A DNA stretch of 64,000 nucleotides from Uliginosibacterium sp036017065 (GTDB lineage: Bacteria; Pseudomonadota; Gammaproteobacteria; Burkholderiales; Rhodocyclaceae): NCBI RefSeq assembly GCF_036017065.1, contig NZ_JAYXHR010000001.1, positions 434,001 through 498,000 of the forward strand. The letters run 5' to 3'. The translations under genes were made by a program, and so were the position numbers. This document shows, piece by piece, positions 35,667-44,615 of this stretch. Each line of letters starts with the position of its first letter. Positions within the stretch are counted from its first letter, which is position 1. The notes under the pieces are model-generated. The model made no database searches and had not been told where the DNA came from. It saw only the letters and a program-made list of their open reading frames with translations.

Positions 35667-35815
35667 TGATTCCGGAATCAACTAATCAGAACAAGCATTT
35701 ACCTGCGAACTTGATCTGCATCAGGTTTTCGAGAAAGGCCGGTCACATACTGAAGTCGTGGCGCGGAAGTGGTTCAAAAGACCACTGAAAGCGCAGGAAT
35801 CCAGACCCGGATTCC
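35667..35815 (+). promoter_or_regulatory. Promoter and structured leader region of pflB
   Basis: Within the 278-base mfd-pflB gap are a perfect 14-bp palindrome TGATTCCGGAATCA (35667-35680) upstream of the FNR-type site, and two hairpins in the probable leader: GTGGT/ACCAC (35769-35785) and GGAATCC/GGATTCC (35796-35815). Neither hairpin has a U-run. They may stabilise the mRNA or mark further regulator sites. Confidence 0.5.
35711..35724 (+). promoter_or_regulatory. FNR/ANR-type site upstream of pflB
   Basis: TTGATCTGCATCAG differs from the FNR consensus TTGAT-N4-ATCAA at one base. A CATACT (35746-35751) lies downstream as a -10 element. The predicted start is near 35758, which puts the site centre about 41 bases upstream, the class II activator position. 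This predicts oxygen-limited induction of pflBA. Confidence 0.82.
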
Positions 35816-35845
35816 GACCGATTTTCTTAATGCAAGGAGCAGATC

Positions 35846-38119
35846 ATGTCCGAACGAGACCCTCTGGTTGTGGAGACTGTCATGGACGATCAATTGACGC
35901 AGGCCTGGCGCGGATTCAAGCCGGGTAGCTGGAAGCTTGGCATCGACGTACGCGATTTCATCGTCACCAACGTGACACCGTACGAAGGCGACGACAAGTT
36001 CCTCGCCGGCGCAACCCCGCGCACCACCGCGCTGTGGGCAAAACTGTCCGAATTGTTCGTCAAGGAACGCGAGCGCGGCGTGCTCGACGTCTCCCAGATT
36101 CCCTCCTCCATCACCGCTCACGACGCCGGCTACATCGACCGTGACAACGAAGTCATCGTCGGCCTGCAGACCGAAGCCCCGCTCAAGCGCGCGATCTTCC
36201 CGAACGGTGGCTGGCGCATGGTCGAAGGCGGCCTCAAGGCCTTCAACTTCCCGGTCGACCAATCGGTGAAGGACATCTTCACCAAGTACCGCAAGACGCA
36301 CAACGAAGGCGTGTTCGATGCCTACACCGAGGACGTGCTGAAGGCCCGTCGCTCGCACATCGTGACCGGCCTGCCCGATGCCTACGGCCGTGGCCGCATC
36401 ATCGGCGACTATCGTCGCGTGGCGCTGTATGGCGTGGATCGCCTGATCGAGACCAAGAAGGCCGAAAAACTCTCGATCGACGGCGAGCACTCCACCGACG
36501 CGATCATCCGCGACCGTGAAGAACTGTCCGAACAACTGAAGGCACTGAACGAACTGAAGGAGATGGCGGCCAAGTACGGCTTCGACATCTCGAAGCCCGC
36601 TGCCACCGCCAAGGAAGCCGTGCAATGGCTGTACTTCGGCTACCTCGCCGCGGTGAAGGAGCAGAACGGCGCCGCCATGTCGCTGGGCCGTACCTCCACG
36701 TTCCTGGACGCCTACTTCGAACGCGACCTCAAGGAAGGCACGCTGACCGAAGCCCAGGCGCAGGAGATCATCGACGACTTCGTCATCAAGCTGCGCATCG
36801 TGCGCTTCCTGCGTACGCCGGAATACGACGCACTGTTCTCCGGTGACCCGACCTGGGTGACCGAGTCCATCGGTGGCATCGCCGAAGACGGCCGTTCGCT
36901 GGTGACCAAGACTTCCTTCCGCTACCTGCAGACCCTGTACAACCTGGGCCCGGCACCGGAACCCAACATGACCGTGTTCTGGTCGCCCAAGCTGCCCGCC
37001 GGCTTCAAGCAGTTCTGCGCCAAGGTGTCCATCGACACCAGTGCCGTGCAGTACGAGTCCGACGAACTGATGCGTCCGGCCTGGGGTGACGACACCGCCA
37101 TCGCCTGTTGCGTATCCGCCATGCGCGTCGGCAAGCAGATGCAGCTGTTCGGCGCCCGGGTGAACCTTGCCAAGTGCATGCTGTACGCCATCAACGGCGG
37201 CCGCGACGAAATGTCCGGCGCACAGGTGATGCCCGCCTTCGACGCCGTCAAGGGCGACGTGCTGGACTTCGACACGGTGATGAAGAATTTCGACACCGCG
37301 ATGGACTGGCTGGCCCGCACCTACGTGAATGCGATGAACGTCATTCACTACATGCACGACAAGTACGCCTACGAGCGTATCGAGATGGCGCTGCACGACT
37401 ACAACCCGCTGCGCACGATGGCCTTCGGTATCGCCGGCCTGTCGGTAGTGGCGGACTCGCTGTCGGCCATCAAGTACGCCAAGGTGAAAGTGGTGCGCGA
37501 CGACAGCGGCCTGGTGACCGACTACGTGACGGAAGGCGACTTCCCGAAGTTCGGCAACAACGACGACCGCGTCGACCAGTTCGCCACCTGGCTGGCCGAG
37601 TCCTTCATGAACAAGCTGCGCACGCACAAGACCTACCGCGACGCGCTGCACACCCAGTCGGTCCTGACCATCACCTCCAACGTGGTGTACGGCAAGAACA
37701 CGGGCAACACGCCCGACGGCCGCCGTGCCGGCGAACCGTTCGCACCGGGTGCCAACCCCATGCACGGCCGCGACAAGCTGGGCTTCATCGCCTCGGCCAT
37801 GTCGGTCGCCAAGATTCCGTACGAGCACTGCCAGGACGGTATCAGCATGACCTCCAGCATCGTGCCGAGCGGTCTGGGCAACACGCGTGACGACCAGGTC
37901 GTGAATCTGGCCGGCTCGCTGGACGGCTTCTTCGGCACTACCGGTTTCCACGTGAATATCAACGTGCTGAACCGCGACATGCTGGTCGATGCCATGGAGC
38001 ACCCGGAGAACTACCCGCAGCTCACCATCCGGGTGTCGGGCTACGCGGTGAACTTCATCAAGCTGACGCGCGAGCAACAGCTGGATGTGATCAACCGCAC
38101 CTTCCACGGCGAAGTCTGA
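35846..38119 (+). CDS. pflB: Pyruvate formate-lyase (formate C-acetyltransferase) PflB
   Basis: Anaerobic glycyl-radical enzyme that converts pyruvate and CoA to acetyl-CoA and formate. The 757-aa protein shows the adjacent catalytic cysteines C421-C422 (IACCVSAM) and the radical glycine G732 in RVSGYAVNF, matching E. coli spacing. The start follows CAAGGAGCAG. The activase gene lies 19 bp downstream, and an FNR-type site lies upstream, so it should act under oxygen limitation. No formate channel (focA) is next to it, unlike in enterobacteria. Confidence 0.97.
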   Translation: MSERDPLVVETVMDDQLTQAWRGFKPGSWKLGIDVRDFIVTNVTPYEGDDKFLAGATPRTTALWAKLSELFVKERERGVLDVSQIPSSITAHDAGYIDRDNEVIVGLQTEAPLKRAIFPNGGWRMVEGGLKAFNFPVDQSVKDIFTKYRKTHNEGVFDAYTEDVLKARRSHIVTGLPDAYGRGRIIGDYRRVALYGVDRLIETKKAEKLSIDGEHSTDAIIRDREELSEQLKALNELKEMAAKYGFDISKPAATAKEAVQWLYFGYLAAVKEQNGAAMSLGRTSTFLDAYFERDLKEGTLTEAQAQEIIDDFVIKLRIVRFLRTPEYDALFSGDPTWVTESIGGIAEDGRSLVTKTSFRYLQTLYNLGPAPEPNMTVFWSPKLPAGFKQFCAKVSIDTSAVQYESDELMRPAWGDDTAIACCVSAMRVGKQMQLFGARVNLAKCMLYAINGGRDEMSGAQVMPAFDAVKGDVLDFDTVMKNFDTAMDWLARTYVNAMNVIHYMHDKYAYERIEMALHDYNPLRTMAFGIAGLSVVADSLSAIKYAKVKVVRDDSGLVTDYVTEGDFPKFGNNDDRVDQFATWLAESFMNKLRTHKTYRDALHTQSVLTITSNVVYGKNTGNTPDGRRAGEPFAPGANPMHGRDKLGFIASAMSVAKIPYEHCQDGISMTSSIVPSGLGNTRDDQVVNLAGSLDGFFGTTGFHVNINVLNRDMLVDAMEHPENYPQLTIRVSGYAVNFIKLTREQQLDVINRTFHGEV

Positions 38120-38138
38120 ACGAGCCGAGGCAAGCATC

Positions 38139-38963
38139 ATGGACACGCCCCTGCGCGGTAGCCGTTTCGATCTGCGCGTCGAGCACAGCAACACCATGCC
38201 CGACGCGCAGACGAACGACCTGCTGCGCGGCGGGCGCTGGGGTTTCCTCCACTCGGAGGAAACCGGCTCTGCGGTCGATGGTCCGGGCATGCGCCTGGTT
38301 TACTGGACCACCGGCTGCGAGTTCCGCTGCCAGTACTGCCACAACCCGGACACCTGGAAGCTGAAGAACGGCAGGCTGGTCTGCGTCGACGACCTGCTGC
38401 AGGAGCTGGCGAAGTACGCGCCCTTCCTGAAGGCCGCCAACGGCGGCCTCACCGTGTCTGGCGGCGAGCCCCTGGTGCAGGACCGTTTCGTCATGCAGCT
38501 GATGCATGGCGCCAAGGCCCTGGGCGTACACACCGTGCTGGATACCAACGGCTTTCTTGGCAACAAGCTGTCGGACGAGGAACTGGAAGAGATCGACCTG
38601 TTCCTCCTCGACATCAAGAGCTGGGACCCGGAGACGCACCTTCGCGTCACCGCCAAGCCGGTCGAGCCGGTGCTGGAATTCGCCCGCCGGCTGGCCGAGC
38701 GCAAGCGCCCCGTGTGGTTGCGTTATGTGCTGGTGCCCGGCCTCACCGACGCGCCGGACAACGTCGAAGGCGTGGCGAAGTTCTGCGCCGGACTGGGCAA
38801 TGTCGAACGGGTGGACGTCCTGCCCTTCCACCAGCTCGGCAAGTTCAAGTGGGACCAGCTCAACATGAAATACGAGCTTGCCGACACGCTGCCCGCGACG
38901 GCGGAACAGACCGCTGCCGCACGCGCCCTCTTCCGCAAGCATGGCCTCAACGCGGCAGAGTAA
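38139..38963 (+). CDS. pflA: Pyruvate formate-lyase activating enzyme PflA
   Basis: Radical SAM protein that installs the glycyl radical on PflB. The 274-aa protein has the CxxxCxxC cluster in CEFRCQYC and a SAM-binding SGGEPLVQ. It is about 28 residues longer than E. coli PflA at the N-terminus (MDTPLRGSRFDLRVEHSN). The tail contains no clear domain; ATG at 38139 is retained because it is close behind pflB and no better ATG lies before the conserved core except MPDAQ at residue 20. Confidence 0.93.
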   Translation: MDTPLRGSRFDLRVEHSNTMPDAQTNDLLRGGRWGFLHSEETGSAVDGPGMRLVYWTTGCEFRCQYCHNPDTWKLKNGRLVCVDDLLQELAKYAPFLKAANGGLTVSGGEPLVQDRFVMQLMHGAKALGVHTVLDTNGFLGNKLSDEELEEIDLFLLDIKSWDPETHLRVTAKPVEPVLEFARRLAERKRPVWLRYVLVPGLTDAPDNVEGVAKFCAGLGNVERVDVLPFHQLGKFKWDQLNMKYELADTLPATAEQTAAARALFRKHGLNAAE

Positions 38964-38994
38964 GCCCCGGCCCTGAAGTCCATCGCATGACCGA

Positions 38995-39023
38995 CAACGC
39001 CCCGATCCGGGGCGTTGTTTTTT
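38995..39023 (+). terminator. Strong terminator of pflBA
   Basis: CAACGCCCCG and CGGGGCGTTG arms around an ATC loop, followed by TTTTTT. One of the clearest rho-independent terminators in the window. Confidence 0.93.
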
Positions 39024-39275
39024 CCTGGACCGCGGTTCCGCTACCGGGCGCCGGGGTCCGTACTGACATCTCCCTGACGATGACCCCTTGCGTGGCATGC
39101 GTCCGCGAGACCTGCCTCGTCACTTCGAGCCCTGGGCTCCGTGGAGTGAGTCCAGGTCCGCAGGTGCAGGCCTTCAACTCAGGCGTTCAATTAACTCTCC
39201 TGCGTCCGCCAACCTCTGCGCAGTCCTTATACTCCGCGGAGGTGCGGCATGGGCCGCCAGTTCCAGGATTGACTC

Positions 39276-41165
39276 ATGAATCCCCCGGTAGCGCCTTCGA
39301 CTGGAGCGGACCGCGCCGTTCTTCTGGTGATGCAACGCGGCGCCACGGTCCATCTCAATACATGGTGGGCCGAGTTTTCCGGTTTGTCGGTATGCGACGC
39401 TAAAGCTCTCTGGCAGCGCTCGGCTCCGGCAGAACAAGAACGCCTGTCCACAGTTTGGCAGCTGGGTCTTGATGAAGGCCATTCGTTCCAGCTCCGCTTC
39501 AGTGCCATCAGGGCTGCTGACGGTGAAAGTCGCGCACTTGTACTTGATGCCACACCCGTGGCTTCAGCCGATTTTCCGGATGGGCGGTGGCTCGTGACTG
39601 TCGCCGATACGGGCTTCGATGAAGCCGGCAAGGATGTCGTAAGTGCGCCTGCAACGGCGTGTGCCCTCGACGTCATGCGAATTGCCGCGTGGGAGTGGAA
39701 TCCGGCGGATGGCCGGGCATGGTGGAGCCAAGGGATCTATCAGATGCTTGGCGTGCCCGAACGCTCCGGACGCGAGATCGACGAAGACTTCTTCAGGTAC
39801 ATCGTCCCGGACGACATCGAGGCTGTCATGGCCGGGGTCAGCCGCTCGCTTGCCACCAGTGAAGAACTCAGCATTCGCTTCCGGATCAAGAGGGCCGACG
39901 GAGAGACGCGATGGCTCGCGACGCGCGCGGCCGTCGAGACCGGCCCGGAGGGCAATTCGCCGCGTCTTGTCGGGGTGAACTTCGACGTCACGGAGCAGAT
40001 CGTCGTTGAGCACAAGCTGCAATCTGCACTTCTGCAAACGCAGGAAAAGGCCCAGATCCTGCAAGCTATCCTCGATCACGTTCCAGAGGGGCTCGCCATC
40101 GCACTCGGACCCGACAAACAGATCGTCGCGGTCAGTCGGCATGGCCAGAAAATGATTGAAGGCAGTACGCCGGCTGACAGTCGGGCGTGGGACGCTTGGG
40201 GCGTCTACCACCTGGACGGCGTGACGCGTGCGGCCCCTGAAGAAATGGCTTTGCACCGGGCCTGCGACGGTGCCGTGATCATCGACGAAGAGTGGTTGCT
40301 GCGAGCCGCCAACGGGGCGTTGATCCATGTGTCCTCCAACGCCGCTCCGATTCTGAATGCAGAGGGGAAGCCGATTGGCGGCCTGGTGTCATGGGTGGAC
40401 ATCTCGCATCGGAAGCGAGCCGAAACAGAACGACGACACCTTCTGGAATCCGAAACTGCAGCCCGGGCTGCTGCGGAGGAAGCCAACCGGATGAAGGACC
40501 TGTTCCTCGCCATGCTGTCCCACGAGCTTCGCAACCCCATGAGTGCGATTCTGGGGTGGGGCCAGATCCTTCAGACGGGTAAAGCGGGTCCGGACATGAG
40601 GGAGCGTGCGGCCGACGTCATCATCCGCAACGCGATGACGTTGAAGCATCTGGTGGATGATCTGCTGGACGTGTCCCGCATCATGGCCGGCAAGCTCGAA
40701 ATCCAGCCCGTCGAGACGGACCTGACTGGTTGTGTAGAGGCAGCACTCGAGACCATGAAACCGATGGCCGATGCCAAGCAGATTGCGCTGGTCCAATCGG
40801 ACAGAACCTCTCTACCAGCCGTGGCGGACCCGCATCGGATGCAGCAGGTAGTGTGGAATCTGCTGTCCAACGCGGTGAAATTCTCGCCACGCGACTCCAG
40901 GGTGGAGATCACAGCACAGCGCATCGGCGTCGTTGCAGTAATCGAGGTCGCTGACAACGGCCCCGGGATACCTGATAGCTTGCTGCCCCACATCTTCGAG
41001 CGCTTCCATCAGGGTGATGACCCGCTTGTCCGTTCTCAAGGCGGTCTGGGGCTGGGACTGTCCATTGCCCGACATATCGTCGAAGCCCACCAAGGAAGTA
41101 TTGAAGTCCGCAACCGTGCTGGTGGAGGCGCAAGTTTCTCGGTCCGGCTTCCGCTGCGCGGGTGA
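39276..41165 (+). CDS. PAS-domain sensor histidine kinase
   Basis: Soluble 629-aa kinase. An N-terminal PAS-like region (about 1-120) and two further PAS domains (about 130-245 and 265-375) lead to HisKA with H416 in LSHELRNPMSA and HATPase_c (about 510-628; DNGPGIPDSLL and GLGLGLSIARHIVEAH). No receiver domain or regulator gene is attached, so its partner is elsewhere. TATACT (39228-39233) in the 252-base gap upstream may be its -10. Codon use looks a little less GC-extreme than the neighbours, hinting at separate acquisition. Confidence 0.88.
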   Translation: MNPPVAPSTGADRAVLLVMQRGATVHLNTWWAEFSGLSVCDAKALWQRSAPAEQERLSTVWQLGLDEGHSFQLRFSAIRAADGESRALVLDATPVASADFPDGRWLVTVADTGFDEAGKDVVSAPATACALDVMRIAAWEWNPADGRAWWSQGIYQMLGVPERSGREIDEDFFRYIVPDDIEAVMAGVSRSLATSEELSIRFRIKRADGETRWLATRAAVETGPEGNSPRLVGVNFDVTEQIVVEHKLQSALLQTQEKAQILQAILDHVPEGLAIALGPDKQIVAVSRHGQKMIEGSTPADSRAWDAWGVYHLDGVTRAAPEEMALHRACDGAVIIDEEWLLRAANGALIHVSSNAAPILNAEGKPIGGLVSWVDISHRKRAETERRHLLESETAARAAAEEANRMKDLFLAMLSHELRNPMSAILGWGQILQTGKAGPDMRERAADVIIRNAMTLKHLVDDLLDVSRIMAGKLEIQPVETDLTGCVEAALETMKPMADAKQIALVQSDRTSLPAVADPHRMQQVVWNLLSNAVKFSPRDSRVEITAQRIGVVAVIEVADNGPGIPDSLLPHIFERFHQGDDPLVRSQGGLGLGLSIARHIVEAHQGSIEVRNRAGGGASFSVRLPLRG

Positions 41166-41433
41166 AGTTTAAGAAGTCACCACGCAAGAGCAGAAGGATC
41201 CTCCGCCGCTCCGGCCCTTTGAGTTGCTGCGGGTGAAAGAAGCGTAGAACTGACAGCTGGTCGGGGATCGGCAAGCAAGGGCAACGCCGCGATCAGCGGT
41301 TCCACTCCCCCAGCTTTCCGAGAAAGATCTTGCACTGCCCGATTGTCTTCAGTGCATCGCACACGGCAATCCGCTGCCAGCCGCCTGTCTGAAAGGCTGT
41401 TCGGACTTCGTCGGACGCTGCAGGAATGCAGGC

Positions 41434-41518
41434 TGGTGCCCGGAACGGGAATCGAACCCGTACAGCTTGCGCCGAGGGATTTTAAGTCCCTTGTGTCTAC
41501 CAGTTTCACCATCCGGGC
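41434..41518 (-). tRNA. tRNA-Leu (anticodon UAA)
   Basis: Minus-strand cloverleaf with GCCCGGA/TCCGGGC acceptor arms, anticodon stem AGGGA/TCCCT with loop CTTAAAA (anticodon TAA), the long variable arm expected of Leu tRNAs, T-loop TTCGATT and encoded CCA. It is 85 bases. The 268 bases between it and the upstream kinase gene hold no gene I can support. Confidence 0.94.
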
Positions 41519-41637
41519 ACAGGGCCGGGATTCGAACCGATCGGGCCAGCCAAGTCAAGGACGGCGACCGCCGTTTAGCAACGTCCCCAGGCGTTGGTGC
41601 ATGCACAGGAGAGTGCGGTCTGTCGCCACCGCTCGAC

Positions 41638-41655
41638 TGTAGGAGCGTACCGACA
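41638..41655 (+). promoter_or_regulatory. 18-bp TGTARG-N8-GACA site upstream of the hemerythrin gene
   Basis: TGTAGGAGCGTACCGACA, 95 bases before the hemerythrin-like gene. It shares TGTAGGA at one end and GACA at the other, at identical spacing, with sites at 46418 and 52435. It is the weakest of the four as a dyad. Confidence 0.55.
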
Positions 41656-41750
41656 CCCGAAAGCGCAGCGTTCCGACCCTGACGGCTTGCCATTGAGTCG
41701 ATGATCCGCCTCAGGTCATCCGTGATGACACCTTGAAAAGGGGAATCGAC

Positions 41751-42284
41751 ATGCCGAGCACCCACGCCAATCCGCACAACGTACGCCACGCACCTCAGCA
41801 AACGCCTCATGGCCGTGTTGAGCGTGCGCAATCCACCGACGCGATCCGCCTGCTGCGCGCGGATCACAAGGAAGTCGAAGCGCTGTTCGACCAGTACGAG
41901 CGCCTACGGTCGGCCGCACGCAAGCGCATCGTCGCCGACCAGATCTGCATGTTGCTGGAAGTGCACACCCAGATCGAGGAAGAGATCTTCTACCCCGCCG
42001 TGCGCCGCATGCTGCAACTGGACGACCTGCTGGACGAGGCCGTCGTCGAGCATGCCAGCGCGAATGAGCTCATCGCCCAGATCCGCGATGACGATCCCGA
42101 GGAACCGTACTTCGATGCGCGCGTGAAGGTGCTGGGCGAGTACATCCAGCACCACGTCAAGGAGGAGCAGCGCGAACTGTTCCCCCGCGTCGATGCCAGC
42201 CGCATCGACACCGCCGCACTGGGCAGGCGCATGCAGGCACGCAAGGAAGCGTTGCTCGCAGGCTACGCCCCTCAACCTGCCTGA
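41751..42284 (+). CDS. Hemerythrin-like HHE domain protein
   Basis: Protein of 177 aa. A basic, His-rich N-terminus (about 1-30) precedes a four-helix HHE bundle (about 32-150) with the iron-ligand pattern: H in RADHKEVE, H/E in EVHTQIEEEIFYP, H in VEHAS and HH in EYIQHHVKEE. Such proteins bind di-iron and oxygen or NO, or act in iron/oxidative stress. The ATG at 41751 follows AAGGGGA; a TTG six codons earlier is in frame but unneeded. It sits just before catalase, which supports an oxidative stress role. Confidence 0.88.
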   Translation: MPSTHANPHNVRHAPQQTPHGRVERAQSTDAIRLLRADHKEVEALFDQYERLRSAARKRIVADQICMLLEVHTQIEEEIFYPAVRRMLQLDDLLDEAVVEHASANELIAQIRDDDPEEPYFDARVKVLGEYIQHHVKEEQRELFPRVDASRIDTAALGRRMQARKEALLAGYAPQPA

Positions 42285-42313
42285 CCGACGACGGCAGGAC
42301 CGCATCACACCCG

Positions 42314-42337
42314 ACGCGTACCCAGGTACGCGTTTTT
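42314..42337 (+). terminator. Terminator or attenuator between hemerythrin and katE
   Basis: ACGCGTACC and GGTACGCGT arms with a tight loop, followed by TTTTT. It lies in the 79-base gap before katE and should limit readthrough from the hemerythrin gene. Confidence 0.75.
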
Positions 42338-42363
42338 GTTGTCCCGATAACAGGAGCTTCGCC

Positions 42364-44448
42364 ATGAACACTCGTACCGCCCACTCCCACCCTGGCGCGC
42401 CGGGCGCCGATCGCACCGGAAACGGCGGTGAGCTTCACCGCCAGCACGGCGGGGGCAAGGAGACGCTGCTGACCACGAACCAGGGCATTCCTGTCGCGGA
42501 CAATCAGAACTCCCTGCGCGTGGGCTCGCGCGGGCCGACCTTGCTGGAGGACTTCGTCCTCCGCGAGAAGATCACCTCCTTCGATCACGAGCGGATTCCC
42601 GAACGCATCGTCCACGCGCGCGGCTCCGGTGCGCACGGATACTTCCAGCCTTACCGCTCGCTGTCCGGCATCACGCGCGCGAAGTTCCTGCAGGACCCGT
42701 CGGTCAGGACGCCGGTGTTCGTGCGCTTCTCCACCGTCGCGGGTGGTTCCTCGTCGATCGACCTGCCGCGTGACGTGCGTGGCTTCGCGGTGAAGTTCTA
42801 CACCGAGGAAGGCAACTTCGATCTGGTGGGCAACAACATCCCGGTGTTCTTCATCCAGGACGCGATGAAGTTTCCCGACCTGGTGCACTCCGTGAAGCAG
42901 GAGCCCGACCGTGGCTTCCCGCAGGCCGCCTCGGCGCACGACACCTTCTGGGACTTCATCTCTCTGATGCCGGAATCCATGCACATGATCATGTGGGCGA
43001 TGTCGGACCGCGCCATTCCGCGCTCCTACCGCATGATGGAAGGCTTCGGCGTGCACACCTTCCGTCTGGTCAACGAATTCGGCGAGAGCCGCTTCGTCAA
43101 GTTCCACTGGCGGCCGGTGATCGGCAGCGAATCGGTGCTGTGGGACGAGGCGGTGAAGATCAACGGCGCCGATCCGGACTACCACCGCCGCGACCTGTGG
43201 GAAGCGATCGAGAGCGGCCAGTACCCGGAGTACGAACTGGCGCTGCAGGTGTTCGACCAGGAGACCGCCGACAGGCTGGCCTTCGACGTACTCGATCCGA
43301 CCAAGCTGATTCCCGAGGAAGAGGTTCCGCTGGATATCGTCGGCAAGCTGGTGCTTGACCGCAATCCCGACAACTTCTTCGCCGAGACGGAGCAGGTCGC
43401 CTTCTGCCCCGCCAACATCGTGCCCGGCATCGACTTCAGCGACGACCCCTTGCTGCAGGGGCGCCTGTTCTCCTACCTGGACACCCAACTCAGCCGCCTG
43501 GGCGGGCCGAACTTCCACCAGTTGCCCGTCAACAAGCCACGCTGCCCGATGCACAACTTCACGCGCGACGGTATGGCGCAGATGGAGGTGCCGAAGGGCC
43601 GCGTGGCCTACGAGCCGAACTCGCTGGCGGCGGACGCGCCGCGCGAATGCCCGGTGCACGGCTTCACCAGCTTCCCTGCCCCGGTGGAAGGCAACAAGAC
43701 GCGCCTGCGCGCCGAGTCCTTCTCCGATCACTATTCGCAGGCCCGCCAGTTCCTGCTGTCGATGACGCCGCCCGAGCGCGAGCACATCGCCAACGCGCTG
43801 GCGTTCGAACTCGGCAAGGTCGAGACGATCGCGATCCGTACCCGCATGCTGGGTCACCTGAAGATCATCGACGCAGCGCTGGAGGTCGAAGTCTCGGACC
43901 AGTTGGGAATGAGCGGCAAGGCCGACGTCATCGAGCCGGCGCAGGCCCCGCAGGATCTGCCGCCGAGCCCGGCCCTGAGCCTGCTGGCCAAGGCACGCAG
44001 CACGCTGGAAGGCCGCAAGCTTGCGGTGCTGCTCGGTGACGGCTTCGATCCCGACATGCTGGTCGCGCTGGAAAGCCGCCTGAAGAACGAGAAAGCCAAG
44101 CTCGCCAAGGTGGCCCTCAAGCCGGGTGCCGTGCAGGACAGCAGCGGCAAGGTGCATGCAGTGGACATGGCGCTCGCCGGTGCACCGTCGGTCCTGTTCC
44201 ACGCTGTCGTGGTGCTGAGCAACGAGTCGGTCAGCGATGCGCTGGTCGACCTGCCGACGGCCCAGCAATGGCTGCGCGATGCCTTCGGTCACTACAAGGC
44301 CATCGGGATTGCCGGCTGCGACGCGCTCGCCGGCAAGGCTGCAGTGAAGGGAGAGTTCGGCGTCATCGACCTGGCCAGCCCCAGCGAGCTGGACGACCTC
44401 GTGCTGGCGGCTAAGTCCGGTCGCGTGTGGGACCGCGTGGGCTTCTGA
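42364..44448 (+). CDS. katE: Large-subunit catalase KatE (HPII type)
   Basis: Heme catalase that breaks down hydrogen peroxide. The 694-aa protein has the catalytic H84 (RIVHARGSGAHG), the NNIPVFFIQDAMKFPD core, the proximal heme tyrosine in LFSYLDTQLSRLGG, and a C-terminal flavodoxin/class I amidotransferase-like domain (about 535-690) that is specific to large clade 2 catalases. AGGAG precedes the ATG. In enterics and pseudomonads katE is a stationary-phase gene; here the gene lies in a stress cluster with a hemerythrin gene before it. Confidence 0.97.
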   Translation: MNTRTAHSHPGAPGADRTGNGGELHRQHGGGKETLLTTNQGIPVADNQNSLRVGSRGPTLLEDFVLREKITSFDHERIPERIVHARGSGAHGYFQPYRSLSGITRAKFLQDPSVRTPVFVRFSTVAGGSSSIDLPRDVRGFAVKFYTEEGNFDLVGNNIPVFFIQDAMKFPDLVHSVKQEPDRGFPQAASAHDTFWDFISLMPESMHMIMWAMSDRAIPRSYRMMEGFGVHTFRLVNEFGESRFVKFHWRPVIGSESVLWDEAVKINGADPDYHRRDLWEAIESGQYPEYELALQVFDQETADRLAFDVLDPTKLIPEEEVPLDIVGKLVLDRNPDNFFAETEQVAFCPANIVPGIDFSDDPLLQGRLFSYLDTQLSRLGGPNFHQLPVNKPRCPMHNFTRDGMAQMEVPKGRVAYEPNSLAADAPRECPVHGFTSFPAPVEGNKTRLRAESFSDHYSQARQFLLSMTPPEREHIANALAFELGKVETIAIRTRMLGHLKIIDAALEVEVSDQLGMSGKADVIEPAQAPQDLPPSPALSLLAKARSTLEGRKLAVLLGDGFDPDMLVALESRLKNEKAKLAKVALKPGAVQDSSGKVHAVDMALAGAPSVLFHAVVVLSNESVSDALVDLPTAQQWLRDAFGHYKAIGIAGCDALAGKAAVKGEFGVIDLASPSELDDLVLAAKSGRVWDRVGF

Positions 44449-44503
44449 GACCCGTGACGCGTCATCGCGACGCGTCGCAACGTACTGACCACATCGCAAT
44501 GAG

Positions 44504-44530
44504 AACGGCCTCCCTCGGGAGGCCGTTTCT
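44504..44530 (+). terminator. Terminator of katE
   Basis: AACGGCCTCC and GGAGGCCGTT arms around CTCG-type loop, followed by TCTTC. It also lies 86 bases beyond the stop of the convergent phospholipase D-family gene. Confidence 0.8.
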
Positions 44531-44531
44531 T

Positions 44532-44558
44532 CATTCAGCTGACTGATTCAGCTGAATG
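44532..44558. repeat. 27-bp inverted repeat containing ATTCAGCTGA twice
   Basis: Perfect 11-bp arms CATTCAGCTGA and TCAGCTGAATG, 5 bases apart. ATTCAGCTGA also occurs as a direct repeat within it. It lies between convergent katE and the phospholipase D-family gene and could serve as a second termination hairpin. Confidence 0.6.
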
Positions 44559-44615
44559 AGTGTCTTGGGAACCTGGAATGATCAGAGCGCAGGACGGGCC
44601 CTCAGGCCCTGCCGT

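Noticed and set aside
35774..38290. Long minus-strand open frame of over 800 codons opposite pflB
   Set aside because: It is a shadow of pflB in GC-rich sequence, with low-complexity His/Val/Asp composition and no recognisable domain; PflB is complete.
41521..41550. T-arm-like sequence (GGTTCGAATCC on the minus strand) just before tRNA-Leu, suggesting a tRNA fragment or attachment site
   Set aside because: The T-stem does not pair properly, there is no matching acceptor strand or CCA end, and no anticodon arm precedes it.
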